In this document: piece by piece, positions 16,676 through 24,915 of the stretch | Position numbering within the stretch: the stretch's first letter is position 1 | Layout: the number at the start of each line of letters is the position of its first letter | Assembly: GCA_963837365.1 (NCBI GenBank) | Contig: CAWIMW010000010.1 | Span: forward strand, 82,973 to 146,972 | Direction of reading: 5' to 3' | DNA length: 64,000 nt | DNA from: CAWBXL01 sp963837365 | GTDB taxonomy: Bacteria > Acidobacteriota > Terriglobia > Terriglobales > Acidobacteriaceae | Program-made: the position numbers and the translations under genes | The notes under the pieces: model-generated | What the model saw: only the letters and a program-made list of their open reading frames with translations | Told to the model about the DNA's origin: nothing | Databases searched by the model: none

Positions 16676-16900
16676 GCAGCAGCGAAGCTGCGAAAGAGTG
16701 CAGCCCAGGGCGGAAGCGGGTGCAGGACCTGCACCCGCGCGCCCTGGGTCAAGAAAAGGAAAGACAGAAGCCCTGAGAGGGCGAAAGAGATTGGCATGCG
16801 CGCATCGCTCCCGACTTTCTGTCGCCCATACAGGTCTGACATCGGAGACACTGACCCAGGGCTCACGCCCTGGGCTGCAATCTTGCGCCGCTTCGCGGCT
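16676..16900. repeat. Long inverted repeat with nested hairpins, copy 2
   Basis: Left arm GCAGCGAAGCTGCG ... GTGCAGCCCAGGGC; right arm ACCCAGGGCTCACGCCCTGG followed by GCGCCGCTTCGCGGCT. It is related to 7116-7325 but has a different middle, including GGGTGCAGGACCTGCACCC, itself a hairpin. It begins right after the DUF1800 stop and ends 26 bases before the DUF1501 start. Confidence 0.82.
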
Positions 16901-16926
16901 GTTGGTTTTGAATTTAGGAGCTCTGA

Positions 16927-18162
16927 ATGATTACTCGCCGGGTTTTTCTTCGCAATAGCGCTCTGGCCGTAGTGGGCACATCGGCGGTTCCCAGCTTTCT
17001 CACCCACGCTGCTTTTGGTGCCGTCGAGGCAGGATCGAGCAACAAGCGGCTGGTCGTGATTTTCCAACGCGGCGCGGCGGATGGACTGAATATCGTGGTT
17101 CCACACGGCGAACGTGATTACTACGCCATGCGGCCTTCGATCAATATTCCTCGCAAAGAAGTTATTGATCTCGACGGGTTCTTCGGGCTGCATCCATCAC
17201 TGTCATCGTTCAAACCGATCTGGGACCAGGGACATCTCGCCATCGTGCACGCCGCGGGTTCTCCTGATACGACTCGATCCCACTTCGACGCTCAGGATTA
17301 CATGGAGTCCGGCACTCCGGGCGTGAAAGCCACTGAAGATGGCTGGTTAAACCGCACTTTGCACTCCTTGCCTGCACGGGCCAATAAATCTGCTTTCCGC
17401 GCCATTGCTATGGGGCCGTCTTTGCCGCGCATTCTCTCGGGCAGCGAGCCTGCCATCGCCATCAACAACATCAACGACTTTGGTGTCGGGGGACGCAATC
17501 CCAATTCTCCGGTGGCCAATACTTTCGAAGCGATGTACGCCGGCTCGGTAGATTCTGTTTTACACGGTACGGGGCAGGAAACTTTTGAGGCGGTGAAAAT
17601 GCTGAAAGCAGCTGATCCTTCGAAATACACTCCGGCTCCCGGGGCCAACTATCCCCGCGGACGCTTTGGCGACAGCCTGCGGCAGCTGGCGCAACTCATC
17701 AAAGCCAACCTCGGAGTGCAGGTGGCGTTTGCCGATATTGGCGGATGGGACCATCACGTCAACGAAGGCAGCACTCAGGGTCAGTTGGCCAATGTGCTGG
17801 GCGATTTTTCGCAGTCGCTGGCCTCGTTCTGGACTGACTTGGGAGATTTGGGTGAAGACACAGTGGTCGTGACCATGTCCGAATTCGGGCGGACAGCTCG
17901 GGAGAATGGCAATCGTGGGACAGATCACGGGCACGCCAATGTGATGTTTGTGATGGGCGGCCCGGTCAAAGGCGGCAAGGTCTACGGACGCTGGCCGGGG
18001 CTGGAGCAGTCACAGCTTTATGAAGGGCGCGATTTGGCGGTGACTACAGATTTCCGGCAGGTGCTGGCAGAGGCCGTCATACGGCATCTTGGCAATAGCA
18101 ACTTGGGTCAAGTGTTTCCAGGATTTGAGGATCAACGAAAGTCTTTGCGATATTTAGGCTAA
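16927..18162 (+). CDS. Tat-exported DUF1501 protein
   Basis: The product begins MITRRVFLRNSALAVVGTSA, a twin-arginine signal with RRVFL, so export in folded form is expected. DUF1501 blocks include IFQRGAADGLNIVVPHGE, GFFGLHPSLSSF, DIGGWDHHVNEG, VVVTMSEFGRTARENGNRG and TDHGHANVMFVMGG. The fold is alkaline-phosphatase/sulfatase-like and the His/Asp-rich motifs would suit metal binding. It pairs with the upstream DUF1800 gene, probably in one transcript despite the intervening palindrome. Confidence 0.92.
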   Translation: MITRRVFLRNSALAVVGTSAVPSFLTHAAFGAVEAGSSNKRLVVIFQRGAADGLNIVVPHGERDYYAMRPSINIPRKEVIDLDGFFGLHPSLSSFKPIWDQGHLAIVHAAGSPDTTRSHFDAQDYMESGTPGVKATEDGWLNRTLHSLPARANKSAFRAIAMGPSLPRILSGSEPAIAINNINDFGVGGRNPNSPVANTFEAMYAGSVDSVLHGTGQETFEAVKMLKAADPSKYTPAPGANYPRGRFGDSLRQLAQLIKANLGVQVAFADIGGWDHHVNEGSTQGQLANVLGDFSQSLASFWTDLGDLGEDTVVVTMSEFGRTARENGNRGTDHGHANVMFVMGGPVKGGKVYGRWPGLEQSQLYEGRDLAVTTDFRQVLAEAVIRHLGNSNLGQVFPGFEDQRKSLRYLG

Positions 18163-18219
18163 CCATTGCTCCTTGAATCCGGGGCTGAGTGCCGCGTTGG
18201 CCGCGGACGAACCCCTTAA

Positions 18220-18336
18220 TCAGCGTTTCGCCTTGAGCTTTCGGTAGACGGACACGCAAACGATTCCGATTCCCAGAACAATTAGAACCAGCGCCTTGTT
18301 TAGAAAAACTCCGTCAAGGTTCATGAAAAGAAGCAT
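18220..18336 (-). CDS. Small single-pass membrane protein
   Basis: A 38-codon frame on the minus strand encodes MNLDGVFLNKALVLIVLGIG followed by IVCVSVYRKLKAKR when read from the ATG at 18324; an ATG at 18336 adds four hydrophobic residues. One membrane helix is capped by a basic tail, giving a cytoplasmic C-terminus. It lies between convergent DUF1501 and the Rieske gene. No family is recognised; the composition argues for a real small membrane protein, but there is no further support. Confidence 0.45.
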   Translation of the reverse strand: MLLFMNLDGVFLNKALVLIVLGIGIVCVSVYRKLKAKR

Positions 18337-18403
18337 ATCAAAGCAGATGCACTAGGCACACCGGCGTCGATTCAGCTAACATTTGCATTACACACGCTAC
18401 ATG

Positions 18404-18706
18404 TCAAGCTTCAATCATCACATCGCCATTCTCAACCTTGATCGGATAGACGACAACCTTTGCGTTGGGATTGTGCGCGGCCTCGCCCGTCTTACTATCA
18501 AACGACCAGCCGTGCCAGGGACAGACAACCTTGCTTCCTTCAATCACGCCTTGACCCAGCGGGCCGCCACGATGTAGGCAGACGTTATCCATGGCAGTGT
18601 TCGTGCCGTTCACATTAGCTACGCAGATTGTTTTCTTTCCGCAGGGAAATTCTTTGGCTTCGTTGTTGGCGGGGAGTTCGGATTGGGTGGTGAGTTTTGT
18701 AAACAA
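18404..18706 (-). CDS. Rieske 2Fe-2S ferredoxin-like protein
   Basis: A 100-residue soluble protein with the two Rieske motifs, CLHRGG (Cys-x-His) and CPWHGW (Cys-x-x-His), spaced as in NirD-like and dioxygenase ferredoxins. There is no signal peptide, so it is probably a cytoplasmic electron carrier. The start is a TTG at 18706; the heptamer array begins at the next base, so its translation-initiation region is repeat sequence. It is downstream of an orphan nuoB on the same strand. Its redox partner is not evident. Confidence 0.85.
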   Translation of the reverse strand: MFTKLTTQSELPANNEAKEFPCGKKTICVANVNGTNTAMDNVCLHRGGPLGQGVIEGSKVVCPWHGWSFDSKTGEAAHNPNAKVVVYPIKVENGDVMIEA

Positions 18707-18805
18707 AGCTCTTAGCCTTTAGCTAGATCTCATAGTCTCCGGGTTTGGAAGGCCCTTAGCAATCGAAACAAGCTAAGAGCCAATGGCTAAGAGCTAATAG
18801 CTACG
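18707..18805. repeat. Inverted pair of heptamer arrays between nuoB and the Rieske gene
   Basis: Left arm units AGCTCTT, AGCCTTT, AGCTAGA (18707-18727). Right arm units AGCTAAG, AGCCAAT, GGCTAAG, AGCTAAT, AGCTACG (18771-18805), roughly the reverse complement. About 43 bases separate the arms. The nuoB stop codon (18801-18803) lies in the right arm. Same architecture as 175-622 but without an enclosed gene. Confidence 0.82.
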
Positions 18806-19364
18806 CTTTCGGCTGCAACGTCTGCGCAATCATCACTTGCCGTTTGAAGTTCTCCACCATATTGGGATCCAGCCGCACTTCAGTGGGCTTCTTCGCCAGC
18901 GACATCTGATCAATTTTGTCTTGCAACTTCAGCAGCGCGTAGAACAGGTTCTCCGGGCGAGGCGGGCAGCCGATTACGTACACATCCGTTGGCACGATTT
19001 TGTCCACACCTTGCAGCACCGCATAGGTATTGAACGGGCCACCGACCGACGAGCACGCTCCCATGGAGATCACCCATTTGGGATCGGGCATCTGCTCGTA
19101 GATTCTTTTCACCACCGGCGCCATCTTCAGCGTGACCGTCCCTGCCACAATCATCAGGTCGCTTTGCCTAGGGCTGGGGCGGAAAACTTCGGAACCGAAG
19201 CGGGCGATGTCGAAACGCGCCGTGGACGAAGCAATCATTTCAATGGCGCAACAGGCCAGCCCAAACGTCATGGGCCACACCGCCGACTTGCGGGCCCAGT
19301 TGAAGACGTAATCTACCGTCGTGATCAGGAAGTTCTTTTCAAACTTGTTTTGTAGCCAAGCCAT
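18801..19364 (-). CDS. nuoB: NADH-quinone oxidoreductase subunit B, orphan copy
   Basis: NuoB carries the N2 4Fe-4S cluster of complex I. The 187-residue product has the cluster ligands in FGLACCAIEM, MGACSSVGG and VIGCPPRPE, and RFGSEVFRPSPRQSDLMIV is the usual block. It is complete and of normal length. In a typical operon nuoA precedes and nuoC follows it; here it stands alone, followed by a Rieske protein. It may be a spare copy or part of a dispersed complex I. The stop codon comes from a heptamer repeat. Confidence 0.9.
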   Translation of the reverse strand: MAWLQNKFEKNFLITTVDYVFNWARKSAVWPMTFGLACCAIEMIASSTARFDIARFGSEVFRPSPRQSDLMIVAGTVTLKMAPVVKRIYEQMPDPKWVISMGACSSVGGPFNTYAVLQGVDKIVPTDVYVIGCPPRPENLFYALLKLQDKIDQMSLAKKPTEVRLDPNMVENFKRQVMIAQTLQPKA

Positions 19365-19448
19365 GCGTGTCCTTTGGTCGTTCCAGTTACAATAGCCGCT
19401 TCCGGTCGCATAGAGCGGAACGCATCAGTCTAGGTGGGGGCGGGAACA

Positions 19449-20009
19449 GTGTCAATCCAGATCGAGATCGTCAACGGCGACATTACAAACCAGCCAGGTC
19501 TGGACGCCATCGTCAACGCCGCCAATACTGAGTTGATTCTAGGCTCAGGCGTGGCTGGTGCAATTTACCGGCGAGGCGGGGCGGAGATCGACCGCGAAGG
19601 TCAGACCAAGGCCCCAATCAAGCTGGGAGAAGCCGCTGTCACCAGCGCGGGACGCCTGCCCAACCAATACGTGATCCATGCGGCGGCTATGGGCTATCGG
19701 TCGGAAGATGCGCGAGTTCCCAAGCGCGAGGGTTCGCTTTCGAGTGCCGCGATCATCGCCGACGCCACGCGGAACAGCCTGCTGCGTGCGGAAGAACTGA
19801 AGCTGGCAAGCATTGCCTTCCCTGCCCTGGCAACCGGTGTCGCGGCATTTCCCATGGAAGAATGTGCTGATGTAATGATCAGCGCGGTGCAGGAGTACGC
19901 GCGCGAACATTCCGCAAGCAGCGTGAAGCTGGTGCGGTTTGTGCTGTTCGACGACGCGGATTTTCGGACCTTTCAAAATGCTCTGCAAATGACTGGAGCC
20001 CATGGCTGA
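19449..20009 (+). CDS. Macro-domain protein (ADP-ribose-derivative hydrolase)
   Basis: A stand-alone macro domain of about 186 residues. VNGDITNQPGLDAIVNAANT and the following GSGVAGAI loop form the ADP-ribose pocket; FPALATGVAAFPMEECA is the second conserved block. Proteins of this type deacetylate O-acetyl-ADP-ribose or remove ADP-ribose from proteins or nucleic acids. Start is GTG at 19449 or 19434 in frame. The last eight bases overlap the next gene, so the two are probably translationally coupled. Confidence 0.88.
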   Translation: MSIQIEIVNGDITNQPGLDAIVNAANTELILGSGVAGAIYRRGGAEIDREGQTKAPIKLGEAAVTSAGRLPNQYVIHAAAMGYRSEDARVPKREGSLSSAAIIADATRNSLLRAEELKLASIAFPALATGVAAFPMEECADVMISAVQEYAREHSASSVKLVRFVLFDDADFRTFQNALQMTGAHG

Positions 20010-21258
20010 AAGCAAGCCCACTCCCCGCGAGCCGTATTTTTGGATTTTTGTGATCGCCCTGGTGCTGCGGGTGGTCTTGATCTTCTTTGGCCACACCTAC
20101 AAGTTTTACGATCACAACCACAACTTCAGCTTTGGCTGGGAGATGGGCAGCGTTGGCCGCTCTTTGGCTGCGGGAGAAGGCTTCAGCAGCCCCTTTGGCC
20201 AAGCGACTGGGCCGACCGCATGGGAGCCGCCGCTTTATCCATATCTGATTGCCGGGGTGTTCAAGGTTTTTGGGATTTATTCTTTGGCCTCGGCGGTAGT
20301 TTTACTCGTCATCAACAGCATCTTTTCCGCGCTGACCTGCATACCGATCTTCTTAATCGCGCAGCGTTGTTTCAATGAAAGAGTTGCTCTGTGGACTTGC
20401 TGGCTCTGGGCCCTGCTCCCTCCGGTGATGGCCTGGGCGACACGTTGGGTTTGGGAGACCAGCTTGGCGGCTTTTTTGCTGACTCTGCTGTTTTGGCTCA
20501 CGCTGGTGATGGAAGAGAGAGACGGCTGGCTGCCCTGGCTTGAGTTTGGCCTGCTCTGGGGCGTGGCGGCGCTGGTGAATACTTCCCTACTTTCATTCCT
20601 TCCATTCTCCGGCCTGTGGATTTGCTGGCGGCGCTGGAAGCTTGGCAAGCAGTTCCTCACCGGGGCAATCCTTGCTTCCCTGGTTTTTCTTGCCTGTGTC
20701 ATTCCCTGGACAGTGCGCAACTATCGCACGTTCGGAACCTTGTTCTTCATCCGCTCGAATTTCGGGGCTGAATTAAGGCTAGGCAACGGCCCGGGGGCTA
20801 ACGGAACTTGGATGCAACAACTTCATCCCACTCAGAATCCTTACGAGATGAGTCGCTATAGGGGCATGGGTGAAATGGCCTATGTTGCCATGCGCAAGCA
20901 GGAAGCTGTGTCTTACATTCAAGACAACTATGGCCGGTTCGTATTTCTGTGCATAAAGAAGTTTTTCTATTACTGGGCGGGCGTTCCACACGCGCATGAG
21001 ACGCTGGCGCGAAGAATCTTGAGAAACTCCCTGTATTGCTTGTCCTCAGTGCTGGCGTTGTCGGGACTCGTCATGGCTCTGAGAAAGCGTGCCCCCGGCG
21101 CCTGGCTATTTCTCTGGCTGTTCCTGGCGTACCCGGCGGTCTACTACGTGGTTTTTCCCCATCCTCGCTATCGCCATCCCATCGAGCCCGAGATAGGAAT
21201 ACTGATGGTGTATGGGCTTTCCCGGAGCGAGGAGAGAAACGTGACTGCCCAGGCATAA
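20002..21258 (+). CDS. Polytopic membrane glycosyltransferase, GT39/ArnT-like
   Basis: A 418-residue protein with about ten membrane helices. After the first helix (FWIFVIALVLRVVLIFFG) a periplasmic loop has YDHNHNFSFGWEMGSVGRSL and GPTAWEPPLYPYL, the layout of lipid-linked-sugar mannosyltransferase relatives. PHPRYRHPIEP near the C-terminus is a common feature of this superfamily. It would transfer a sugar from a polyprenyl carrier outside the cytoplasm; the substrate is unknown. It overlaps the macro-domain gene by eight bases. Confidence 0.8.
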   Translation: MAESKPTPREPYFWIFVIALVLRVVLIFFGHTYKFYDHNHNFSFGWEMGSVGRSLAAGEGFSSPFGQATGPTAWEPPLYPYLIAGVFKVFGIYSLASAVVLLVINSIFSALTCIPIFLIAQRCFNERVALWTCWLWALLPPVMAWATRWVWETSLAAFLLTLLFWLTLVMEERDGWLPWLEFGLLWGVAALVNTSLLSFLPFSGLWICWRRWKLGKQFLTGAILASLVFLACVIPWTVRNYRTFGTLFFIRSNFGAELRLGNGPGANGTWMQQLHPTQNPYEMSRYRGMGEMAYVAMRKQEAVSYIQDNYGRFVFLCIKKFFYYWAGVPHAHETLARRILRNSLYCLSSVLALSGLVMALRKRAPGAWLFLWLFLAYPAVYYVVFPHPRYRHPIEPEIGILMVYGLSRSEERNVTAQA

Positions 21259-21261
21259 GGG

Positions 21262-21514
21262 TCGTGGTGCAGTTTGAAAATAAGGTTCGTATCAGGGCAT
21301 GGCCTTGGCCGTGCCGCTCGGCCAGGCAAAAATTGAGGTCGGCGCCGATACGGCGCAACTATCCATAAAACTCGTTGGCGATGTGGCAGTTGCGCCCCAT
21401 GGGCGCGTGAGCCGAAATGGCAGCGAAAGCGGCACGGCTGAAAAGCTTGCCCTGCGCGAAGTCGAAGGGCCGATACCCTGATACGAATCTTTCTCAAACT
21501 TCACTACTACGAAT
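21262..21514. repeat. Composite palindrome sharing outer arms with 2772-2956
   Basis: Left: GTGGTGCAGTTTGAAAATA then GGTTCGTATCAGGGCATGG; right: CCCTGATACGAATCTTTC then TCAAACTTCACTACTAC. The outermost arm is the same family as that at 2772 and 2956, but the core differs. The core holds short hairpins such as GGCCTTGGCCGTGCC. The element fills the gap between two convergent genes; frames open through it are not genes. Confidence 0.8.
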
Positions 21515-21539
21515 AACCTGAAACTTGCTCGTTCAGCGA

Positions 21540-21911
21540 TCATTCATCTGCTTTGATGTCCACCACGTGAATGGTTCTGGTCTTCGCATCGAGAGTGCCC
21601 GTAACTTTCACTTTCAATCCTGCAAACGCAGCCGGCTTTTCTTGATCGTCGAGGTGATAGACCAGATCGCCATTGGCCAGGACAAAATCACCACCCAGGT
21701 ATTTAATGCAGTAGTTGGTGCAGTTGGCCGGGGTCCCGCCCATGTTCTTGTTCTTCATCATCTCGGTATGGGAACGGGTCAGGGAGTGGACGTTCATCGA
21801 GCACTGACTGTCGGCGATTTCGCCGGTGAAGGTGCGCGTTTTTTCTTCGGCGCCGGCCAATAAGATCGCCGCCAGTGCCAGGATTCCCGCGAAGACTGCC
21901 TTCTTGCTCAT
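21540..21911 (-). CDS. Secreted Cys/His/Met-rich small protein
   Basis: A 123-residue product with a signal peptide (KKAVFAGILALAAILLAGA). The mature part has FTGEIADSQCSMN, HTEMMKNKNMGG, NCTNYCIKYLGGDFVLA and a final beta-rich LKVKVTGTLD segment suggesting an OB-like fold. Cys, His and Met clusters could bind copper or form disulfides (inference). ATG at 21911 is chosen because it opens the signal peptide; the frame extends ten codons upstream. It is last in a tight operon after a CuA-like cupredoxin and a cytochrome c. Related proteins occur in other Acidobacteria, as far as I recall. Confidence 0.7.
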   Translation of the reverse strand: MSKKAVFAGILALAAILLAGAEEKTRTFTGEIADSQCSMNVHSLTRSHTEMMKNKNMGGTPANCTNYCIKYLGGDFVLANGDLVYHLDDQEKPAAFAGLKVKVTGTLDAKTRTIHVVDIKADE

Positions 21912-21930
21912 CACACACTCCTTATATCGT

Positions 21931-22344
21931 TTAGGGGACAACTACCAATTTCATATTCATGCCCTCGTGATTTTCGCTGCAAATCACGGTGCACACCACC
22001 ACATAGTCACCCGGCTCCGACGGGGCTGTGAGATGAAACTCCTGGGTTCCCGGCAAAAGGGCCAAGTTCCATCCCGGCACCTTAGTCCGATTGCCCGCCC
22101 GCAGGAGTGTGAAACCATGAATCGTGCCGTCACGGTTCCAGGTCTTTCCCTTGTTGGCGGTGATTCGCAATGTCACCTGCTCTCCGGCCTTCAAGGTAAT
22201 CTCCGGATGGGACAGGCCAGCAATTTTGTAGCGGCTGTCCTTGTCGGCCACTACCTCAATTACACGAGTTTGAGCATGGGCCAAAGCTGCTGCCATCAGC
22301 ACACCAACCACACACGCAATCCAGCGCATAGACATTCTGTTCAT
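21931..22344 (-). CDS. Exported CuA-like cupredoxin
   Basis: A 137-residue periplasmic protein with signal peptide (WIACVVGVLMAAALAHA). The C-terminal CTVICSENHEGM places Cys118, Cys122, His126 and Met129 with the CxxxCxxxHxxM spacing of the binuclear CuA centre of oxidase subunit II, and His76 in TIHGF suits the remaining His ligand. There is no membrane anchor and no oxidase subunit I nearby, so it is a free CuA electron carrier or copper-handling protein. It is downstream of a cytochrome c and an outer-membrane barrel in the same operon. Confidence 0.8.
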   Translation of the reverse strand: MNRMSMRWIACVVGVLMAAALAHAQTRVIEVVADKDSRYKIAGLSHPEITLKAGEQVTLRITANKGKTWNRDGTIHGFTLLRAGNRTKVPGWNLALLPGTQEFHLTAPSEPGDYVVVCTVICSENHEGMNMKLVVVP

Positions 22345-22368
22345 AGTGATTTCGCAATCCGTAAATGG

Positions 22369-22692
22369 TTACTGGGTCATGTAAGCCAGGATGTAGCGCA
22401 TGTCTGCATCCGTGATTGTGGCCCGCACCCGCATGTGGCGGACGATGGTAGCCATCATGCGTGGCGGAAATTTGTGCGGCGCAGCGTGACAGCGGCTGCA
22501 ATTGGCGCGAAACCTCTTCTCGCCTTCCACACGTACGGTGTCGGCGTCTTCGCGGTTGCGCTCAGCGGAGGCGCGGTTGCTGGTGATCACGGCTGGATCC
22601 GCGGTCGACTTTGAGGTTTTTGGCGGGTCAGCGGCAAAAACTGCCGAAACCAACGCCAGGGTGCCGAACAAAATTGCGATTCGGATCTTCAT
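22369..22692 (-). CDS. Small exported cytochrome c
   Basis: With the ATG at 22692 the product is 107 residues: a signal peptide (MKIRIAILFGTLALVSAVFA), a polar linker, then CSRCH at residues 65-69 binding haem covalently. Met79, Met80, Met87 or Met98 could be the sixth ligand. The ATG overlaps the upstream barrel gene's stop (ATGA), so translation is coupled; an in-frame start 22 codons upstream lies inside that gene and is rejected. With the CuA-like protein it could form a periplasmic electron-transfer pair. Confidence 0.85.
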   Translation of the reverse strand: MKIRIAILFGTLALVSAVFAADPPKTSKSTADPAVITSNRASAERNREDADTVRVEGEKRFRANCSRCHAAPHKFPPRMMATIVRHMRVRATITDADMRYILAYMTQ

Positions 22693-23780
22693 TTTGCTCC
22701 TGTCGGCCCCAGCGGCAGGGCAAAACGATAGGCGATTCCCATAGTCCACACGTTCCAATTTCTATTACCCAACCAGCGGCCGTAACTGGCGGTGGCTTTC
22801 AGCCCATCTGCCAGGTAGTAGTTCAAACCGAAATCGGGCTGGCGCACGTTGCCACGGGGCAATCCGTATTCGCTAAGCGCAGCGGGATCGGTTTCTTCGC
22901 CGCTGAAAAACTGCTGCATGCGGGCCACAAATTCAGTGCGGCGCATGGCGGTTTGCCAAAACGGCACCTGACTGAAGCGGTAAGCACCTTCTACCCAGTA
23001 GCCGCTGCCGTCGTGTGACCGGGCATACTCGGAGCGCAGGTTCAGCGGTAGGCGCGTGGGCTGCCACGCAAAATGAAATCCGAATGCGTTGGTGCGTTCT
23101 TCCTGAAGTTCTTTTTGGAAAGAACCGCCAATCTCAATTCGTGGTCCGGGGAAGAAAACTCCGACACGCCCTCCGGCCAGTCGATCTGATTCAAATTTGT
23201 TGACTGAGCTGTTGGTGGAAAAATAGGCCGCATAGTTCAGGTTCGCCTTGGTACTGACAGCGAATCCTCCGCGGAGCATCGCTCCATCGCTCGACCCGGT
23301 GCCCAACGGAAAAATCAGTGGCACTTCATGGAGGCTACGTATCCAGATGGGATACAACCGCTCGTTATAGATGCCAAATGGTGTCAGGAACCTTCCCGCG
23401 GTAACGGTCACGTAGCGGTTTACGATGTAGTCCGCCTGGAGATAATCAATGTCCTTGCCAACCACGCCCTTGTAAGGCCCCGTGCCATTTTCACGCTGGA
23501 ACTCTCCTTCAAATGCGGCACGGGCTTCGACCAGCCAATGATTTCCCAAGGGGACAAGGAGCACCGGAGTGATTTCCGGCGCAAGTTCGGCCTGCCCTCG
23601 ATCTACATTAGTGAAGTAACCGGCGTTGCCTGTAAGAATGGGAATGGGCCGTTCATCGTAGGAGGTTTGCGCGAACAGGAAAGATGGTGCCGCGAAGAGT
23701 ACTGCGGACACCCAGATAGTTGCGGAAAAGGCTTTGAGCCTTTTGGCGTAGCATCTAACTTCGAACAACAGATACGTCAA
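22689..23780 (-). CDS. Outer-membrane beta-barrel (porin-like)
   Basis: A 363-residue protein with a signal peptide ending near SFLFAQ. It has alternating hydrophobic/polar strands and a terminal strand WTMGIAYRFALPL. Internal blocks such as VTAGRFLTPFGIYNERLYP and LRGGFAVSTKANLNYAAYF resemble phosphate-selective or similar 16-to-18-strand porins. It heads a minus-strand operon with a cytochrome c, a CuA-like cupredoxin and a small secreted protein. This neighbourhood suggests an outer-membrane component of a redox or metal-related system (inference). The start could be a few codons inside the frame. Confidence 0.75.
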   Translation of the reverse strand: MTYLLFEVRCYAKRLKAFSATIWVSAVLFAAPSFLFAQTSYDERPIPILTGNAGYFTNVDRGQAELAPEITPVLLVPLGNHWLVEARAAFEGEFQRENGTGPYKGVVGKDIDYLQADYIVNRYVTVTAGRFLTPFGIYNERLYPIWIRSLHEVPLIFPLGTGSSDGAMLRGGFAVSTKANLNYAAYFSTNSSVNKFESDRLAGGRVGVFFPGPRIEIGGSFQKELQEERTNAFGFHFAWQPTRLPLNLRSEYARSHDGSGYWVEGAYRFSQVPFWQTAMRRTEFVARMQQFFSGEETDPAALSEYGLPRGNVRQPDFGLNYYLADGLKATASYGRWLGNRNWNVWTMGIAYRFALPLGPTGAK

Positions 23781-23960
23781 AACAGAACTCCACCCTCACG
23801 TCTCGCCCCTACGCAGGATTGTCGCGTACGAAGGTAAATTGTTGAAAGATAACCTTGGTAACGTCGCAGGGTTCTATTTCCGGACAGCCCAGTCCGGCCC
23901 TGAGGGCTCACAAATCACACACCTGCGCGTCTAAGCTACGGCTGGATAAGGAGAAAAGCT

Positions 23961-24812
23961 ATGACATTGCATATTCGGCGGTCACTTATTCTGTCGGCAT
24001 GCCTTGCCGCTCTGCTGTTCACGGTTCAAGCCTACGCCGGAGACCATTCCGGCGAGCTGACTGCGGAATTTCACCAAACTTATCCCCTGGCGGCGGATGG
24101 ACGCGTGTCATTGAGCAATATCAATGGCCCAGCCCACATCGTGGGGTGGGACCGCAATGAAGTGAAAGTTGACGCCGTTAAGTTCGCGCGCAATAAACAG
24201 CGGCTGGATGAAGCGAAAATCGTGGTCGATGCCAGCAGCAGCCGGGTCTCCATTAAGACCCAATACCCCGAGAACGACCATAACTGGAATTGGAACAGAG
24301 AGGACAACCCAGCCAGCGTGGAATACACCCTTACGGTCCCGCGTGGTGCACGCCTGGGCAAGATTGAACTGATCAACGGTGGGCTGGATATTAAAGGCGT
24401 CACGGGCGAAATTCAGGCCTCATGTATCAATGGTTCACTGGTCGCGACCGAGTTGGGTGGGCGCGCAGAACTCTCCACTATCAACGGCCCTCTGAAAGCA
24501 CAACTGGACAAGTTGAGCAGCTCTCCCATGGAATTGTCCTCGGTGAACGGTAGTGTTTCGTTAACGCTGCCCTCAGACGCCCAGGCTGAATTGGAAGCCT
24601 CCACCGTGCATGGCGGCATCAGCAATGACTTTGGGTTCAATGTGGACCACCATCAGTGGGTGGGACATGATCTCCACGGCAAACTCGGCGATGGACGGAC
24701 GCATATCAAATTGAATAATGTAAATGGGGCAATCCAAATTCAGCGTGCCAAGGATGGACATGCCTTGAGCCCGGCAAAAAACCTCAATTCTGAGGACGCC
24801 GACAAAATCTAA
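23961..24812 (+). CDS. Secreted DUF4097-type adhesin-like protein
   Basis: A 283-residue exported protein (signal RSLILSACLAALLFTVQAYA). The body consists of repeated beta segments each centred on Asn-Gly: LSNINGPAHI, ELINGGLDI, SCINGSLVAT, LSTINGPLKA, LSSVNGSVSL, STVHGGIS and LNNVNGAIQI. This is the ladder pattern of DUF4097 (putative adhesin) proteins. The gene is preceded by GGAG eight bases before the ATG. Neighbours do not define a role. Members are often linked to envelope stress systems, which is not demonstrable here. Confidence 0.78.
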   Translation: MTLHIRRSLILSACLAALLFTVQAYAGDHSGELTAEFHQTYPLAADGRVSLSNINGPAHIVGWDRNEVKVDAVKFARNKQRLDEAKIVVDASSSRVSIKTQYPENDHNWNWNREDNPASVEYTLTVPRGARLGKIELINGGLDIKGVTGEIQASCINGSLVATELGGRAELSTINGPLKAQLDKLSSSPMELSSVNGSVSLTLPSDAQAELEASTVHGGISNDFGFNVDHHQWVGHDLHGKLGDGRTHIKLNNVNGAIQIQRAKDGHALSPAKNLNSEDADKI

Positions 24813-24915
24813 ACTGGGTTTCTGATCGAGGGGCGGACCCGGAGTTCAGCGTTCAAGCGGCCCGCCTCGTACCCCACCGTACTCTTCCCTAATCGTCCCA
24901 ATTGGCGAACAATAT

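Noticed and set aside
19545..20202. Minus-strand frames opposite the macro-domain and GT39 genes
   Set aside because: Antisense shadows; the plus-strand frames have clear family motifs.
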